Shown: positions 6,480 through 15,804, counted from the stretch's first letter. The stretch: 27,921 nucleotides of DNA from M0027 sp021713415 (GCA_021713415.1 JAKJJQ010000042.1:1-27921); one strand, 5' to 3'. Program-made: numbers and translations. The notes: generated by a model from the letters alone, not told the origin.

Positions 6480-8630
6480 CTAGAATTTTCCGTAATAACC
6501 TTCTTTTAGTGCATCATATAAATTAGCTGCGGTATGGGTTTCACCATCATATTCGATATGTTCATTGCCTTTGACTTCAACGATTGATCCATCTTCTAGT
6601 GTAAAGCGATAAGTTGTATTTTCAAGGTCAGCCTCTTTAACTAATACACCTTGGAAGACTTCAGGATTAAAGCGGAAGGTTGTACAACCTTTCAGTCCTT
6701 TTTTATAAGCATAAAGATAAATATCTTTAAACTCTTCATAAGAAAAATCAGTTGGTACATTGGCTGTTTTTGAAATACTTGAATCGATCCACTTTTGCGC
6801 AGCAGCTTGAATATCAACATGTGCTTTAGGGCTTACATCATCTGATGAGATAAAGTAATCCGGTAATTTTGCATGACCATCTGTGTTATGTGGCATCGCT
6901 TCTGGATTAATTAATGAACGATAAGCCAATAATTCATAAGAATAAACATCGACTTTTTCTTTGGTCTTTTTACCTTCACGAATGACATTACGTGAGTAAT
7001 GATGTGCAAAACTTGGTTCAATTCCATTGCTGGCATTATTGGCTAATGATAAAGAAATAGTGCCTGTTGGTGCAATCGATGTATGATGGCTAAAACGTGC
7101 ACCATGCTCACAAATTGCTTTGATTACCTCTGGATCTTCCTTGCCGACTCGTTGCATATAACGGCTGTATTTAGCATGTAGGACACGCCCCTTTAACACA
7201 TCACCAGCTTTAACGCCATCTCTAAGCATTTCTGGGCGTAGGCGTAGCATTTCTTCAGTGATGGTAAAATCATCATCCATTACTGGTGCCATACCTTTTT
7301 CTTTTGCAAGGGTGACAGCCTCTTGCCAACCAACAATGGCCATACGCTTGGCTACTTCAGTTGTAAATGCTAGTGAATCTTTCTGGCCATACTGCATTTG
7401 TAACATCGTTACAGTTGAACCTAGGCCAAGAAAACCCATGCCATGACGACGTTTATAGGTGATTTCATGGCGCTGTTTATCTAAAGGTAGGCCATTGATT
7501 TCAACAACATTATCAAGCATGCGGGTAAAGATCCGCACAACTTTCTCATAAGTTTCCCAGTCAAATTTCGCTTGATCTGTAAATGGATTTAGCACAAAGC
7601 GTGTTAGATTAATAGAACCTAAAAGACACGAGCCGTAGGGTGGTAGTGGTTGTTCACCACATGGATTGGTGGTACGAATTTTTTCACAAAACCAGTTATT
7701 ATTTTCTTCATTGACCTTATCAATAAGAATAAAGCCAGGTTCTGCATAGTCATAGGTCGATGACATAATCATATCCCATAAGCGTTTAGCCTTGATGGTT
7801 TTATAGATACGACAGGCAACTAATCCTGCTTTATCTTGGATATAATCTGCTTTAATTGGCCAGTCACGCCAGGTGACTTGTTTGGCATTATCAAGTTCAA
7901 TACCGTGAGTAATACGCTCTTTTTCAGTAATAGGAAATGCCAAAGGCCACTCTTCATCGGCTTCAACCGCTTGCATAAATTCTTCAGTAATTAATAACGA
8001 TAGATTAAATTGACGTAGGCGACCGTCTTCGCGTTTAACGCGGATAAAATCAAGTACATCAGGGTGTGATATATCAAATGAACCCATTTGCGCGCCACGA
8101 CGACCGCCAGCGGATGCTACGGTAAAGCACATTTTGTCATAAATATCCATAAAAGATAATGGCCCAGATGTATTTGCACCAGCACCTGCGACAAAGGCAC
8201 CTTTTGGTCTAAGCGTTGAAAATTCATAACCAATACCGCAACCGGCTTTTAAGGTCAGTCCTGCTTCATGCACTTTATTTAAAATATCATCCATTGAATC
8301 ATCAATGGTGCCTGAGACTGTACAATTAATCGTTGAGGTTGCAGGTTTATGATCGAGTGCACCGGCATTGGACATAATTCTACCAGCTGGAATGGCGCCA
8401 TTACGTAATGCCCATAAGAACTCATGATAATATTTTTCTTTTAAGGGTTTCGTTTTTTCAACATCAGCTAATGCTTTTGCAACGCGCTGATAGGTATAAT
8501 CAATACTTTTATCAACTGCAGCACCTGTAGCTGTTTTTAATCGGTATTTATTATCCCAAATATCAACAGATGCATCTTGTAGCTCAATATGATGTTCTTC
8601 AATGGTATTAAAGGCCTTAATCTCTGCCAT
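6480..8630 (-). CDS. nrdJa: Adenosylcobalamin-dependent ribonucleotide reductase, catalytic subunit NrdJa
   Basis: This enzyme reduces ribonucleotides to deoxyribonucleotides using adenosylcobalamin, without oxygen or an iron cofactor. The 716 residues carry the class II hallmarks. C103 (TINCTV) and C335 (GSCLLGSINL) are the redox pair. The TNPCGE block provides N322, the thiyl-radical C324 and E326. The 11-residue spacing from C324 to C335 is the family's. PTGTISL further on is the phosphate-binding loop. It ends ...GEIHT-like 'ETHTAANLYDALKEGYYGKF', as in Pseudomonas NrdJa, and lacks the C-terminal cysteine tail, which is encoded by the next gene. The start has AAGGGA upstream. No cobalamin riboswitch is visible in front of it. 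Confidence 0.95.
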   Translation of the reverse strand: MAEIKAFNTIEEHHIELQDASVDIWDNKYRLKTATGAAVDKSIDYTYQRVAKALADVEKTKPLKEKYYHEFLWALRNGAIPAGRIMSNAGALDHKPATSTINCTVSGTIDDSMDDILNKVHEAGLTLKAGCGIGYEFSTLRPKGAFVAGAGANTSGPLSFMDIYDKMCFTVASAGGRRGAQMGSFDISHPDVLDFIRVKREDGRLRQFNLSLLITEEFMQAVEADEEWPLAFPITEKERITHGIELDNAKQVTWRDWPIKADYIQDKAGLVACRIYKTIKAKRLWDMIMSSTYDYAEPGFILIDKVNEENNNWFCEKIRTTNPCGEQPLPPYGSCLLGSINLTRFVLNPFTDQAKFDWETYEKVVRIFTRMLDNVVEINGLPLDKQRHEITYKRRHGMGFLGLGSTVTMLQMQYGQKDSLAFTTEVAKRMAIVGWQEAVTLAKEKGMAPVMDDDFTITEEMLRLRPEMLRDGVKAGDVLKGRVLHAKYSRYMQRVGKEDPEVIKAICEHGARFSHHTSIAPTGTISLSLANNASNGIEPSFAHHYSRNVIREGKKTKEKVDVYSYELLAYRSLINPEAMPHNTDGHAKLPDYFISSDDVSPKAHVDIQAAAQKWIDSSISKTANVPTDFSYEEFKDIYLYAYKKGLKGCTTFRFNPEVFQGVLVKEADLENTTYRFTLEDGSIVEVKGNEHIEYDGETHTAANLYDALKEGYYGKF

Positions 8631-8662
8631 TTCTTATCCCTTTATAAAATCGATGTGTAACT

Positions 8663-8690
8663 GATATAACGGTTAGTGTTATTTTAGCAA
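8663..8690 (-). promoter_or_regulatory. Candidate sigma-70 promoter of nrdJa-nrdJb
   Basis: On the minus strand TTGCTA, a 16-nt spacer and TATATC lie about 30-60 nt upstream of the nrdJa start. The fit is moderate. No convincing pair of NrdR boxes was seen over it. Confidence 0.4.
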
Positions 8691-9095
8691 ATTTAAAGTG
8701 CAATCATGACTGAAAAAGTTAAATTTAATTTAACGCTTAATATTGACTTTATGACATTGTAGTTATCATTTTGATTTTTTTAGGATAATCTTTTGCAGTA
8801 ACCTTTGATTAAAAAATAGAGAAATAATGACTAATTAGCTATTTATTTGTAACAGTATTTTCTTTACTATTTATCTATATAAATCATTAATTAAATCTTA
8901 ATTAATAAATGTAATTATTGCAGAATAATTGATCATTTTAATTGTATGTGATTGATTATTTGAATAAATTGGATCTTGGGTTTAAATAGTATTTTATTTT
9001 TTATAAATTACTAAAATTGTGTAGTTTTGGTATTTGAGCATATAAGTTTATGGGGTTGCTTTAAATATCTTATAATTCCTTTAAGGGATAAAAAT
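8691..9095. other. AT-rich divergent intergenic region
   Basis: The region separates nrdJa (minus) from the acidic-protein gene (plus). It is very AT-rich and has no coding potential that I can support. It holds a perfect all-AT hairpin at 8886-8906. A TATAAT hexamer at 9071-9076 lies just ahead of the Shine-Dalgarno AAGGGAT and the ATG at 9096, so it may be the -10 of that gene. No matching -35 is seen. Confidence 0.6.
8886..8906. repeat. Perfect AT-only inverted repeat
   Basis: ATTAATTAA (8886-8894) is followed by a 3-nt loop and TTAATTAAT (8898-8906), giving 9-bp perfect arms. No T-run follows. It could be an operator or cruciform in the divergent promoter region, or a chance feature of AT-rich DNA. 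Confidence 0.6.
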
Positions 9096-9722
9096 ATGTC
9101 TGTAGGTAATTTAGAACAGATTCAAGCAATAAAAGCAAAACTTGATCAAATTCGTAATAATGATGAAAATGACAAACAGAAGACTGATGGCAATGTTTTT
9201 AAAATGGCTGTAAAAGCTTATAAAAAATTTACTAAGCCATTTGATCAAATGACTCCAGAAGAGTTAAAAACAAAAATAAATGAATTAAATGAAATGATTA
9301 ACTCGCAAGAAGAGAAATTGCAACAAGAAGAAAGCTCTCAATCTAGCGATAATAACACTGAAGGCCAAGATATTAAGCCAGAATTTAAATCTACTGAAAA
9401 AAAGACTGACAAAGAATTAGCTGAAGAAGCTCAAAAGGTAGAAGATGAGCAACAGGAAAAGGAACAGCAAGATAAACAGCGACTTCAAGATCAACAAAAT
9501 CAGAATCTTCAATCTAATAATGACCCTAATCAGCCTAATTCAGTAAATGATAACCAATCAGATCCAGATCAATTAAAATTAGATAATGAAAACGCTCAAT
9601 CTACAGAACCTCCACAACCGTTTTTACAAGCTGATAATGGAGAAAATCCAGAAGCTAACGCTGCAATGGAAAAAGGAGCAGAAGCAGAAGCTAGTGAAGG
9701 AATGATGATGGTTCCTGTCTAA
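9096..9722 (+). CDS. Acidic, Gln/Asn/Glu-rich low-complexity protein, unknown function
   Basis: I do not recognise this 208-residue protein. The start at 9096 is chosen because AAGGGAT lies 7 nt upstream. An in-frame TTG at 9027 lacks such a site and would precede the candidate -10 box. Residues 1-80 are mixed and helix-forming, including a Lys/Phe-rich patch (FKMAVKAYKKFTKPFDQMTPEELKTK cut short here: FKMAVKAYKKFTK). From about residue 80 onward it is dominated by Gln, Glu, Asn, Asp and Ser and is probably disordered or coiled-coil. It ends in an alanine/glutamate stretch and EGMMMVPV. There is no signal peptide or membrane helix. It stands alone between long non-coding stretches. Confidence 0.75.
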   Translation: MSVGNLEQIQAIKAKLDQIRNNDENDKQKTDGNVFKMAVKAYKKFTKPFDQMTPEELKTKINELNEMINSQEEKLQQEESSQSSDNNTEGQDIKPEFKSTEKKTDKELAEEAQKVEDEQQEKEQQDKQRLQDQQNQNLQSNNDPNQPNSVNDNQSDPDQLKLDNENAQSTEPPQPFLQADNGENPEANAAMEKGAEAEASEGMMMVPV

Positions 9723-10062
9723 GTAAATTTATGATTGGATTGATTTGTAAATTATAATAACTTTTATTACAAACTAATCGCTATGATTTGCTTGTTAGAT
9801 TATATGCAAAAAATTTTTTACTAAAAAATTAATCTCTGATTTATATGGACTTAAAATTGGTTAAGTTGTTTTTATGTTTGATTTTAATAATTAGCAATTA
9901 CTAAAATTTTCATTAAAATAAAACAAACTTTTTTAAAAATAAATGACTTCTTGATCATAAATCGCTAAGCTAGTAGGCGTTAATAAGAATTATAATGTAA
10001 TGATTAAACATATTTAATATTATATTAAGCTAAAACTTACATAGTAAGAGGATAAAAGGCTT
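9723..10062. other. AT-rich intergenic region before riboflavin synthase
   Basis: No gene is visible. An imperfect hairpin (TTTG, a bulge, TAATAA, loop, TTATTACAAA) lies within 9747-9777 and might end transcription of the upstream gene, although no T-run follows. The conserved boxes of an FMN riboswitch are absent. A lone TATAAT-like hexamer lies near 9991-9996 with no matching -35. Confidence 0.5.
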
Positions 10063-10728
10063 ATGTTTACGGGGCTTGTAGAAGATATTGGGCAATTAGC
10101 ATCATTCGAGATGTATGGTGGTGATGTCCGTTTAGGTATAAAACCTTCAGTTTTAGATTTTAAAGATATCCATTTAGGTGATAGTATTGCTATTAATGGT
10201 GTCTGTTTAACTGTTGTGAATCAAAATAATCAAACGCTATCATTTGATGTATCCAATGAAAGTTTACAAAAAACATCCTTAAGTCGCTTAAGACCTGGCG
10301 ATTATGTTAATTTAGAGCAGGCATTAGCCTTTAATCAAAGATTAGGTGGTCATTTGGTTTCAGGGCATGTTGATGGCTTAGCTGAACTGATTTATATTAG
10401 AGAGGATGCCCGTTCATGGCGTTTAATTTATAAAGCACCTGAGCACTTAATGCGTTATATTGTTGAGAAGGGATCGGTTTCACTAGATGGTATTAGTTTA
10501 ACGGTTAATGAGGTTAGCGAGCAGACTTTCAGTGTTAATATTATTCCACATACACGTAATAAAACGGTGATTCAATACTATAATGTTGGCCAGAAAGTGA
10601 ACTTAGAGGTTGATATGGTAGCGCGCTATCTTGAAAGGCTTGTCTCTACAAATAAGCCTGCTACTAATAAGGAAGAGCCTTCTAATGAAGGGGTTAGTTA
10701 TATCAAATTAATTAAAGCAGGATTTTAA
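10063..10728 (+). CDS. ribE: Riboflavin synthase (alpha chain)
   Basis: This enzyme converts two molecules of 6,7-dimethyl-8-ribityllumazine to riboflavin, the last step of the pathway. The 221 residues show the tandem lumazine-binding barrels. The first opens with MFTGLVEDIG and contains GDSIAINGVCLTVV. The second starts at GGHLVSGHVDG and contains KGSVSLDGISLTVN. The length is normal for the family. The start is fixed by the invariant MFTG, with AGAGGATAAAAGG upstream. It stands apart from other rib genes. The same enzyme is called ribC in E. coli. Confidence 0.95.
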   Translation: MFTGLVEDIGQLASFEMYGGDVRLGIKPSVLDFKDIHLGDSIAINGVCLTVVNQNNQTLSFDVSNESLQKTSLSRLRPGDYVNLEQALAFNQRLGGHLVSGHVDGLAELIYIREDARSWRLIYKAPEHLMRYIVEKGSVSLDGISLTVNEVSEQTFSVNIIPHTRNKTVIQYYNVGQKVNLEVDMVARYLERLVSTNKPATNKEEPSNEGVSYIKLIKAGF

Positions 10729-10828
10729 CGCTTAGTTTAAGCTATGCTTATTTTCTTTTGGTTTTGATATTGTAAAATTGTTATACTTAATGCTTACTGA
10801 ATGACTTTAAGTTTTAAGAAGGTATGAT

Positions 10829-11626
10829 ATGGACATAATGCCAGTAATATTAACTTCTGATAATGGTTGTTATCGCTTAAAATTAAATCGTATAGAAGCG
10901 CATAATGCACTCAATCCTCAAATGCTTGATGGTATTTATCAACATTTATTAACGGTTAAAGAAGACAGTACAGCAAAAGTGTTAATTATCGAAAGTAATA
11001 GTGAACACTTTATGGTTGGTGGTGATATTTATTATTTTGGCAAATTGATTATAGAAGCGCCTGAGATGCGATGTCAAATTATACAACCCATGCTTGATCA
11101 AGCACAGCTTATTATTGAAATGATTGCAAGTTTAAGCATTCCAGTTGTAGCTGTCACGCGTGGTATTGTTGCAGGCTACGGTTTAAGTTTGATATTAGCT
11201 TGTGATTATGTTCTTGCATTAGATAATAGTAATTTCCATTCATCTTATATTGGTATTGGTTTAACCGCTGATGGTGGCCAGCTATGGAGTTTAAAGCAAG
11301 CATTAGGTTTAAAGTATGCTAAGCGGATGTTATTATTTAATGAGCAATTGAATGCTATTGATGCACAGGCAATTGGCTTAGTTGATTGCCTATGTCAATC
11401 TGTTGAGGCATTAGATATAGAGCTAAATAAGCTGATTAAAAAAATGTTTATGACGCCAGCGCATGCATTTAGCGTACTTAAAAAGCACTTAAACCAAATT
11501 GATGCATTATCAGAGACTTTAGAAGCTGAAAAGGCGCTCTTTTTAACTCAAATTGCATCTGATGAATTTACAGCGCGTATCAGTGCATTTATTGAAGCTA
11601 AAAAACATAAAAAAATAACAACTTAA
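10829..11626 (+). CDS. Enoyl-CoA hydratase/isomerase (crotonase) family protein
   Basis: This is a crotonase-fold enzyme acting on an acyl-CoA thioester. The two oxyanion-hole loops are present at FMVGGDI (residues 61-67) and GIVAGYG (112-118). The catalytic strand reads GIGLTADGGQLW (142-153). The two glutamates typical of enoyl-CoA hydratases are absent. An Asp (148) precedes GG, which is the arrangement in PaaG-type enoyl-CoA isomerases, so isomerase activity is a reasonable inference. No other fatty-acid gene is nearby. AAGG lies 7 nt before the ATG. It lies 51 bp ahead of murC on the same strand and may be co-transcribed with it. Confidence 0.85.
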   Translation: MDIMPVILTSDNGCYRLKLNRIEAHNALNPQMLDGIYQHLLTVKEDSTAKVLIIESNSEHFMVGGDIYYFGKLIIEAPEMRCQIIQPMLDQAQLIIEMIASLSIPVVAVTRGIVAGYGLSLILACDYVLALDNSNFHSSYIGIGLTADGGQLWSLKQALGLKYAKRMLLFNEQLNAIDAQAIGLVDCLCQSVEALDIELNKLIKKMFMTPAHAFSVLKKHLNQIDALSETLEAEKALFLTQIASDEFTARISAFIEAKKHKKITT

Positions 11627-11677
11627 AATAAATATTATAACGAAATAAATTAGAGACTTAATAAAAAGGGGGATCTA

Positions 11678-13093
11678 GTGGTTAATGATTCAATTGATTT
11701 AAATGAAATAAGCTTAAATGAAGTATTATCCATTCATTTTGTTGGTATTGGTGGAATTGGTATGAGTGGTCTTGCTCGTGTATTACATCAATTAGGTCAT
11801 CAAATTAGCGGTTCAGATTTAAATGATTCTCAAATTACGCATCGATTAGCAAAAAAAGGCATGCGTATTGTTAGCGGTCATTGCCAAAGTCATATTGATG
11901 ATATGATTGACTTAGTTGTAATCACTTCAGCATTATCACCTGATAATCCAGAAATTATAAAAGCTAAGCAGTTAGATATTCCAGTAATCACACGAGGAGA
12001 GATGTTAGCACTATTAATGAATTGTCGCTATGGTATTGCAGTTAGTGGCACACATGGTAAAACAACAACAACTGCAATGCTTACAAGTATATTTAAGCAT
12101 GCCAAGCTTAAACCAAGCTTTGTTGTTGGTGGTGTCATTCAAAGCTTAGATAAAACAGCGGATATGGGTGAAAGTTCATTTTTTATTGCAGAAGCAGATG
12201 AGAGTGATCAGTCATTTTTAGCATTGCAGCCACAAAATGCAATTATTACCAATATTGACTACGACCATATGTGTCAATATGATCATGATATAACTAAGGT
12301 TAATCAAAGTTTTATCGATTTTGCACAAAATGTGCCACAATCTGGCTTATTAGCAATTAATATTGATTGCCCTCAAATACAGCCGTTACAACGTAAGTTT
12401 ACACAGGCGAAATTAATATCATTTGGCTTATCATCTGGCGCAAATATCCAAGCAATGAATTGTGCCTATCATGCATTAACCAGTCAGTTTGAAGTCATTG
12501 ATAAAATTAATCAGCAGTCATTTGAAGTGATATTAAATATGCCGGGCGAGCATAATGTATTGAATGCATTAGGTGCTATTGCCATTAGCTTATTTCATGG
12601 TGTTAAAGCTGAAGCAATTCAAACAGCATTAGCTCAATTTCAAGGGGTGGCGCGTCGCTTTGAAGTCTCTGAAATAGTCAATCAATCAACAAGTTTTACA
12701 TTGATTAACGATTATGGTCATCATCCAGCTGAAATTAAGGCAACATTGAGAACTATTCGTTATGCTTTCCCAGGTAGGCGTATTGTGCATTTATTTCAAC
12801 CGCATCGATATAGCCGAACGAGTGAACATTTTAAAGCCTTTATTAATGCCTTAGCAGATGCTGATCAAAGCGTTGTTTTAAAGACATATGCTGCCAGTGA
12901 AAAACCAATTGAAGGGATTGATGCAGAGACATTAGCCAATGCGTTATCTAATGAAGGTAGCACTTGTTATTATGCCAGTGATCACAACAAAGCAGAACAG
13001 ATACTTAAGTCCTTCGTTAATCATAAGGATGTTGTTTTAATTCAAGGTGCTGGCGATATTAATCAAATTGTACCACGCTTAAAATGTTGGTAA
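11678..13093 (+). CDS. murC: UDP-N-acetylmuramate--L-alanine ligase
   Basis: MurC adds L-alanine to UDP-MurNAc in cytoplasmic peptidoglycan precursor synthesis. The 471 residues show the Mur ligase layout. The UDP-binding Rossmann motif is HFVGIGGIGMSGLA (20-33), the ATP loop is GTHGKTTTT (124-132), and the central domain carries AEADESDQSFL. Near the C-terminus NDYGHHPAEIKAT and FQPHRYSRT are diagnostic of MurC rather than Mpl. The GTG start at 11678 is supported by AAAAAGGGGG just upstream. The gene lies alone, outside the usual division-wall cluster. Its last 31 bp overlap the 3' end of the convergent nuclease gene. Confidence 0.95.
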   Translation: MVNDSIDLNEISLNEVLSIHFVGIGGIGMSGLARVLHQLGHQISGSDLNDSQITHRLAKKGMRIVSGHCQSHIDDMIDLVVITSALSPDNPEIIKAKQLDIPVITRGEMLALLMNCRYGIAVSGTHGKTTTTAMLTSIFKHAKLKPSFVVGGVIQSLDKTADMGESSFFIAEADESDQSFLALQPQNAIITNIDYDHMCQYDHDITKVNQSFIDFAQNVPQSGLLAINIDCPQIQPLQRKFTQAKLISFGLSSGANIQAMNCAYHALTSQFEVIDKINQQSFEVILNMPGEHNVLNALGAIAISLFHGVKAEAIQTALAQFQGVARRFEVSEIVNQSTSFTLINDYGHHPAEIKATLRTIRYAFPGRRIVHLFQPHRYSRTSEHFKAFINALADADQSVVLKTYAASEKPIEGIDAETLANALSNEGSTCYYASDHNKAEQILKSFVNHKDVVLIQGAGDINQIVPRLKCW

Positions 13094-15804
13094 TGACATA
13101 GTTGATCAAATTCACAGAATGTACATTGTGTATTAGGTGTAATATCCAATTTACCTTGTGTAAACTCATTTGACAGTTCAGTTAAATGCTCATTCCAGTA
13201 ATGAGTTAATTGTTGCCAATTATCATATTCAGTTGAGGCGGTTTTATACTTTTGCTCAATGGACTGCGTTTTTATATCAATACGGGTTTCACATAACTGA
13301 AGTGATGAATGATAGCTACTTAATGTACTTAATTTCATTGATTGGCCATTTATCTGTGCAAAGCTAATCCCAGTTACATTATCTAATGCAATAGCATATA
13401 GAGGTAGTTGAGGTTCAGATAACGTATCGTTATACCAGCCTTTTGGGTTTGTCATATAGGCAGATTTATAATCGATTAACCATAGGTTTCCATCATCTAG
13501 TTGATCAATGCGATCGATGCGTAATTTAGTCGTTAATAAGCCTACTTGTTTCTGTGTACTTTTTTCATGACTAAGTACATGAAAGGGGATCTCTCTTTGT
13601 TTTTCTAAATAAAGCCATTGCTTAATTAATAAGGCAATACGATTTGTCTCAATCATAGCTAAATAATCTAGTTGTGGGGGAAATAGCTGTTTATTTTTAT
13701 ATAGCGCCTGTTTGATCGCTTGTTGAATGATGCGTTCTAACTCAGGACCAGTCAGATTATTTAATGCTTGTTGAGTTTTTAATTGCCGCCAGATAATTTC
13801 CATTACTTGGTGAATTAAAATCCCTTTATCTTTAGCATTGAGTGGTTCTTTAAACTCAATCAATGGCTCTAGTTTCAAGCGATACTTCATTTGTGCTTTA
13901 AAGGGGCAATAGCTAAAATCCTTATATAAATAGCTATTGGCATTATAGGACTCTTGTAAGGCTTCTAAGTTTAATGTTGTTTCTTTAAATTTAACCTCTG
14001 GTAGTAATTGGTGTTTTTTAAAGTCATCCGATTGTTTAATCAGATTGATATTGGGTATTAAAGTATGCATGATAGGCGCTAAGCTTTGCGTGATTTCACC
14101 GTCAAAAAGGCTATAGCTAATAAAAAGCTTATGACATTGATAGAAAAAAGCACGGCTTATTTGCATGGCATAATATAATTGACGTTCATAAGTAGCATGT
14201 GGCATTTGGTATTGTTTTTGTAATTCTATTGGTAGTAGCGTATTTGGTTTTGGTTGAGATGGCCACAATCGATCATGCATGCGCATGACATATAAACGAT
14301 CAAAGTAATGCCCACTTGCTTCTAAGATACCTAAAACAAATATCGATGCATTTGGATTGCTCTGTGCTTGGAAAATTATTTGTTTGGCCAGTTGTTCTAA
14401 TTGTATAATCATATTGATTGAATCATTTTGATTGGCTATATTGTGTAACTTTTTTAATTCAGTTAGTAGTTGATAGAACTGTTCAACAGCTTGATAGTTT
14501 TCACTAGATAATGATTCATTGCCAGGAAAATTGAATAATTGTAATTTAGTTTGTATGGATAATAGTGGTTTTGAAGCGTAGTTAACTGATTGGTTGATGA
14601 TTTTTTCAAGTGGTATTTTAAATTCAGATAAATGTTCTACTAAATCAGCGTCAGATAGAAGCGTCTTTATCGCAGTTGATTTAAAATACTTATGTTTAAT
14701 TAAGTCAATTAATTGTTGGCGTTGATCAAAAGATGAATTAACGCTATAGGTAAATGGTGATTCAAGAACTCTAATAAGGTGTTCAAGGTTGGATGAGGCA
14801 TTTAATTTTAAAATCATCAAGGCAGTTTTAATAATTGGCATTGTAGCTAATGACTTACCACCGGAGATTACATAAGGCTTATCGGTATTATTAAGCGCTT
14901 CTAGGCGATTGTGTTTAGAAAAAAATTGCACATCAAATATTTTCTCTATTTTGTTACGAATAAGATGTAAATCTGGAATGATTAAGCCAATTGTTTGGTT
15001 TGGGTAGCGATAAAAATCTTCATAGATCATTTCTGTTACGGCTATAAGCTCTTTTTCTGTTTGCTCAAAAGCATAGACACTTGTTGTTGCTTGAGGTAGT
15101 TTAGGTGTGCTAATTAGAAATGGCGTATTGGGGTCATTAAAATCATTAGATGGTTCTAATTGCCAGTGTATTAATTCAATACTAAGTTTTTTTAATTGCT
15201 CTAAAAGTTTTTTTAGTGAGGGAGGGTAATCATTAAAGCCAATAAAAATCAACCGTTTGAAAGGCAATTGTAAATTTTTAAGCTTTTTAATGATCATGGC
15301 TAATTTGAAAGTTTCCGGATAAATATGATGATCATCACAGTAAGCTTGAAATTGTATAAGCCACTGTTTAAAGCGTTTAAAATCTAAATGCTCAGACGGA
15401 TATGAAAAAATATCCATATCAGTAACCCAATTGCAACATAAATCATAGGCAGTTATCGCATCTTTGGTAGCATCAAATACATTTAAAAATACATCATCCT
15501 TCTGCGTATTTCTATCATTTTCAATAATTTGCTGCCATAGTAGTAGGTTTTGGTTACTATTATAAAAAAAAGGTGGTATCTCATCTGTTTTTTGATTGAA
15601 ATAAAGACAATCAATCATCTGATCAAAGAATTGATAAAGCGTTAGAATACGTTGATTAACAACAGAGCGATTGGTTTTTGTTTTAAGGTGATAAAGAAAC
15701 AGTTTATTTAAGTGTTCAGTAAGACGTGAATTAACAGCAATAATTTGCGTCTCATCATCTAAATATTCCCATAAGTGTTGATAAGGCGCATAAGCTGTGC
15801 GCAT
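13063..15804 (-). CDS. AddB-like PD-(D/E)XK nuclease with Fe-S cysteines
   Basis: This 913-residue protein resembles the gammaproteobacterial 'probable DNA repair protein' group related to AddB/RecB nucleases. The C-terminal nuclease domain shows LRIDRIDQL followed by LWLIDYKSAY, the catalytic D...DxK core. A cysteine before the domain (SYCPFKAQMKYRL) and a final CTFCEFDQLC (C894, C897, C903) reproduce the C...CxxCx5C set that holds a 4Fe-4S cluster in AddB. The N-terminal part looks like an inactivated helicase fold. No Walker A loop is seen, so it probably needs a partner helicase or acts structurally. No addA-like gene is in the window. The 3' end overlaps murC by 31 bp tail to tail. Confidence 0.85.
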   Translation of the reverse strand: MRTAYAPYQHLWEYLDDETQIIAVNSRLTEHLNKLFLYHLKTKTNRSVVNQRILTLYQFFDQMIDCLYFNQKTDEIPPFFYNSNQNLLLWQQIIENDRNTQKDDVFLNVFDATKDAITAYDLCCNWVTDMDIFSYPSEHLDFKRFKQWLIQFQAYCDDHHIYPETFKLAMIIKKLKNLQLPFKRLIFIGFNDYPPSLKKLLEQLKKLSIELIHWQLEPSNDFNDPNTPFLISTPKLPQATTSVYAFEQTEKELIAVTEMIYEDFYRYPNQTIGLIIPDLHLIRNKIEKIFDVQFFSKHNRLEALNNTDKPYVISGGKSLATMPIIKTALMILKLNASSNLEHLIRVLESPFTYSVNSSFDQRQQLIDLIKHKYFKSTAIKTLLSDADLVEHLSEFKIPLEKIINQSVNYASKPLLSIQTKLQLFNFPGNESLSSENYQAVEQFYQLLTELKKLHNIANQNDSINMIIQLEQLAKQIIFQAQSNPNASIFVLGILEASGHYFDRLYVMRMHDRLWPSQPKPNTLLPIELQKQYQMPHATYERQLYYAMQISRAFFYQCHKLFISYSLFDGEITQSLAPIMHTLIPNINLIKQSDDFKKHQLLPEVKFKETTLNLEALQESYNANSYLYKDFSYCPFKAQMKYRLKLEPLIEFKEPLNAKDKGILIHQVMEIIWRQLKTQQALNNLTGPELERIIQQAIKQALYKNKQLFPPQLDYLAMIETNRIALLIKQWLYLEKQREIPFHVLSHEKSTQKQVGLLTTKLRIDRIDQLDDGNLWLIDYKSAYMTNPKGWYNDTLSEPQLPLYAIALDNVTGISFAQINGQSMKLSTLSSYHSSLQLCETRIDIKTQSIEQKYKTASTEYDNWQQLTHYWNEHLTELSNEFTQGKLDITPNTQCTFCEFDQLCHYQHFKRGTI

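Noticed and set aside
8631..8760. Cobalamin riboswitch or NrdR boxes upstream of nrdJa
   Set aside because: No B12-box-like sequence and no pair of NrdR palindromes could be recognised.
9723..10062. FMN riboswitch upstream of riboflavin synthase
   Set aside because: The conserved GC-rich RFN boxes are absent from this AT-rich leader.
11678..13093. Mpl (murein peptide ligase) instead of MurC
   Set aside because: The N-terminal GIGGIGMSG and the YGHHP and FQPHRYSRT blocks are those of MurC. Mpl has a GT-F-G type opening.
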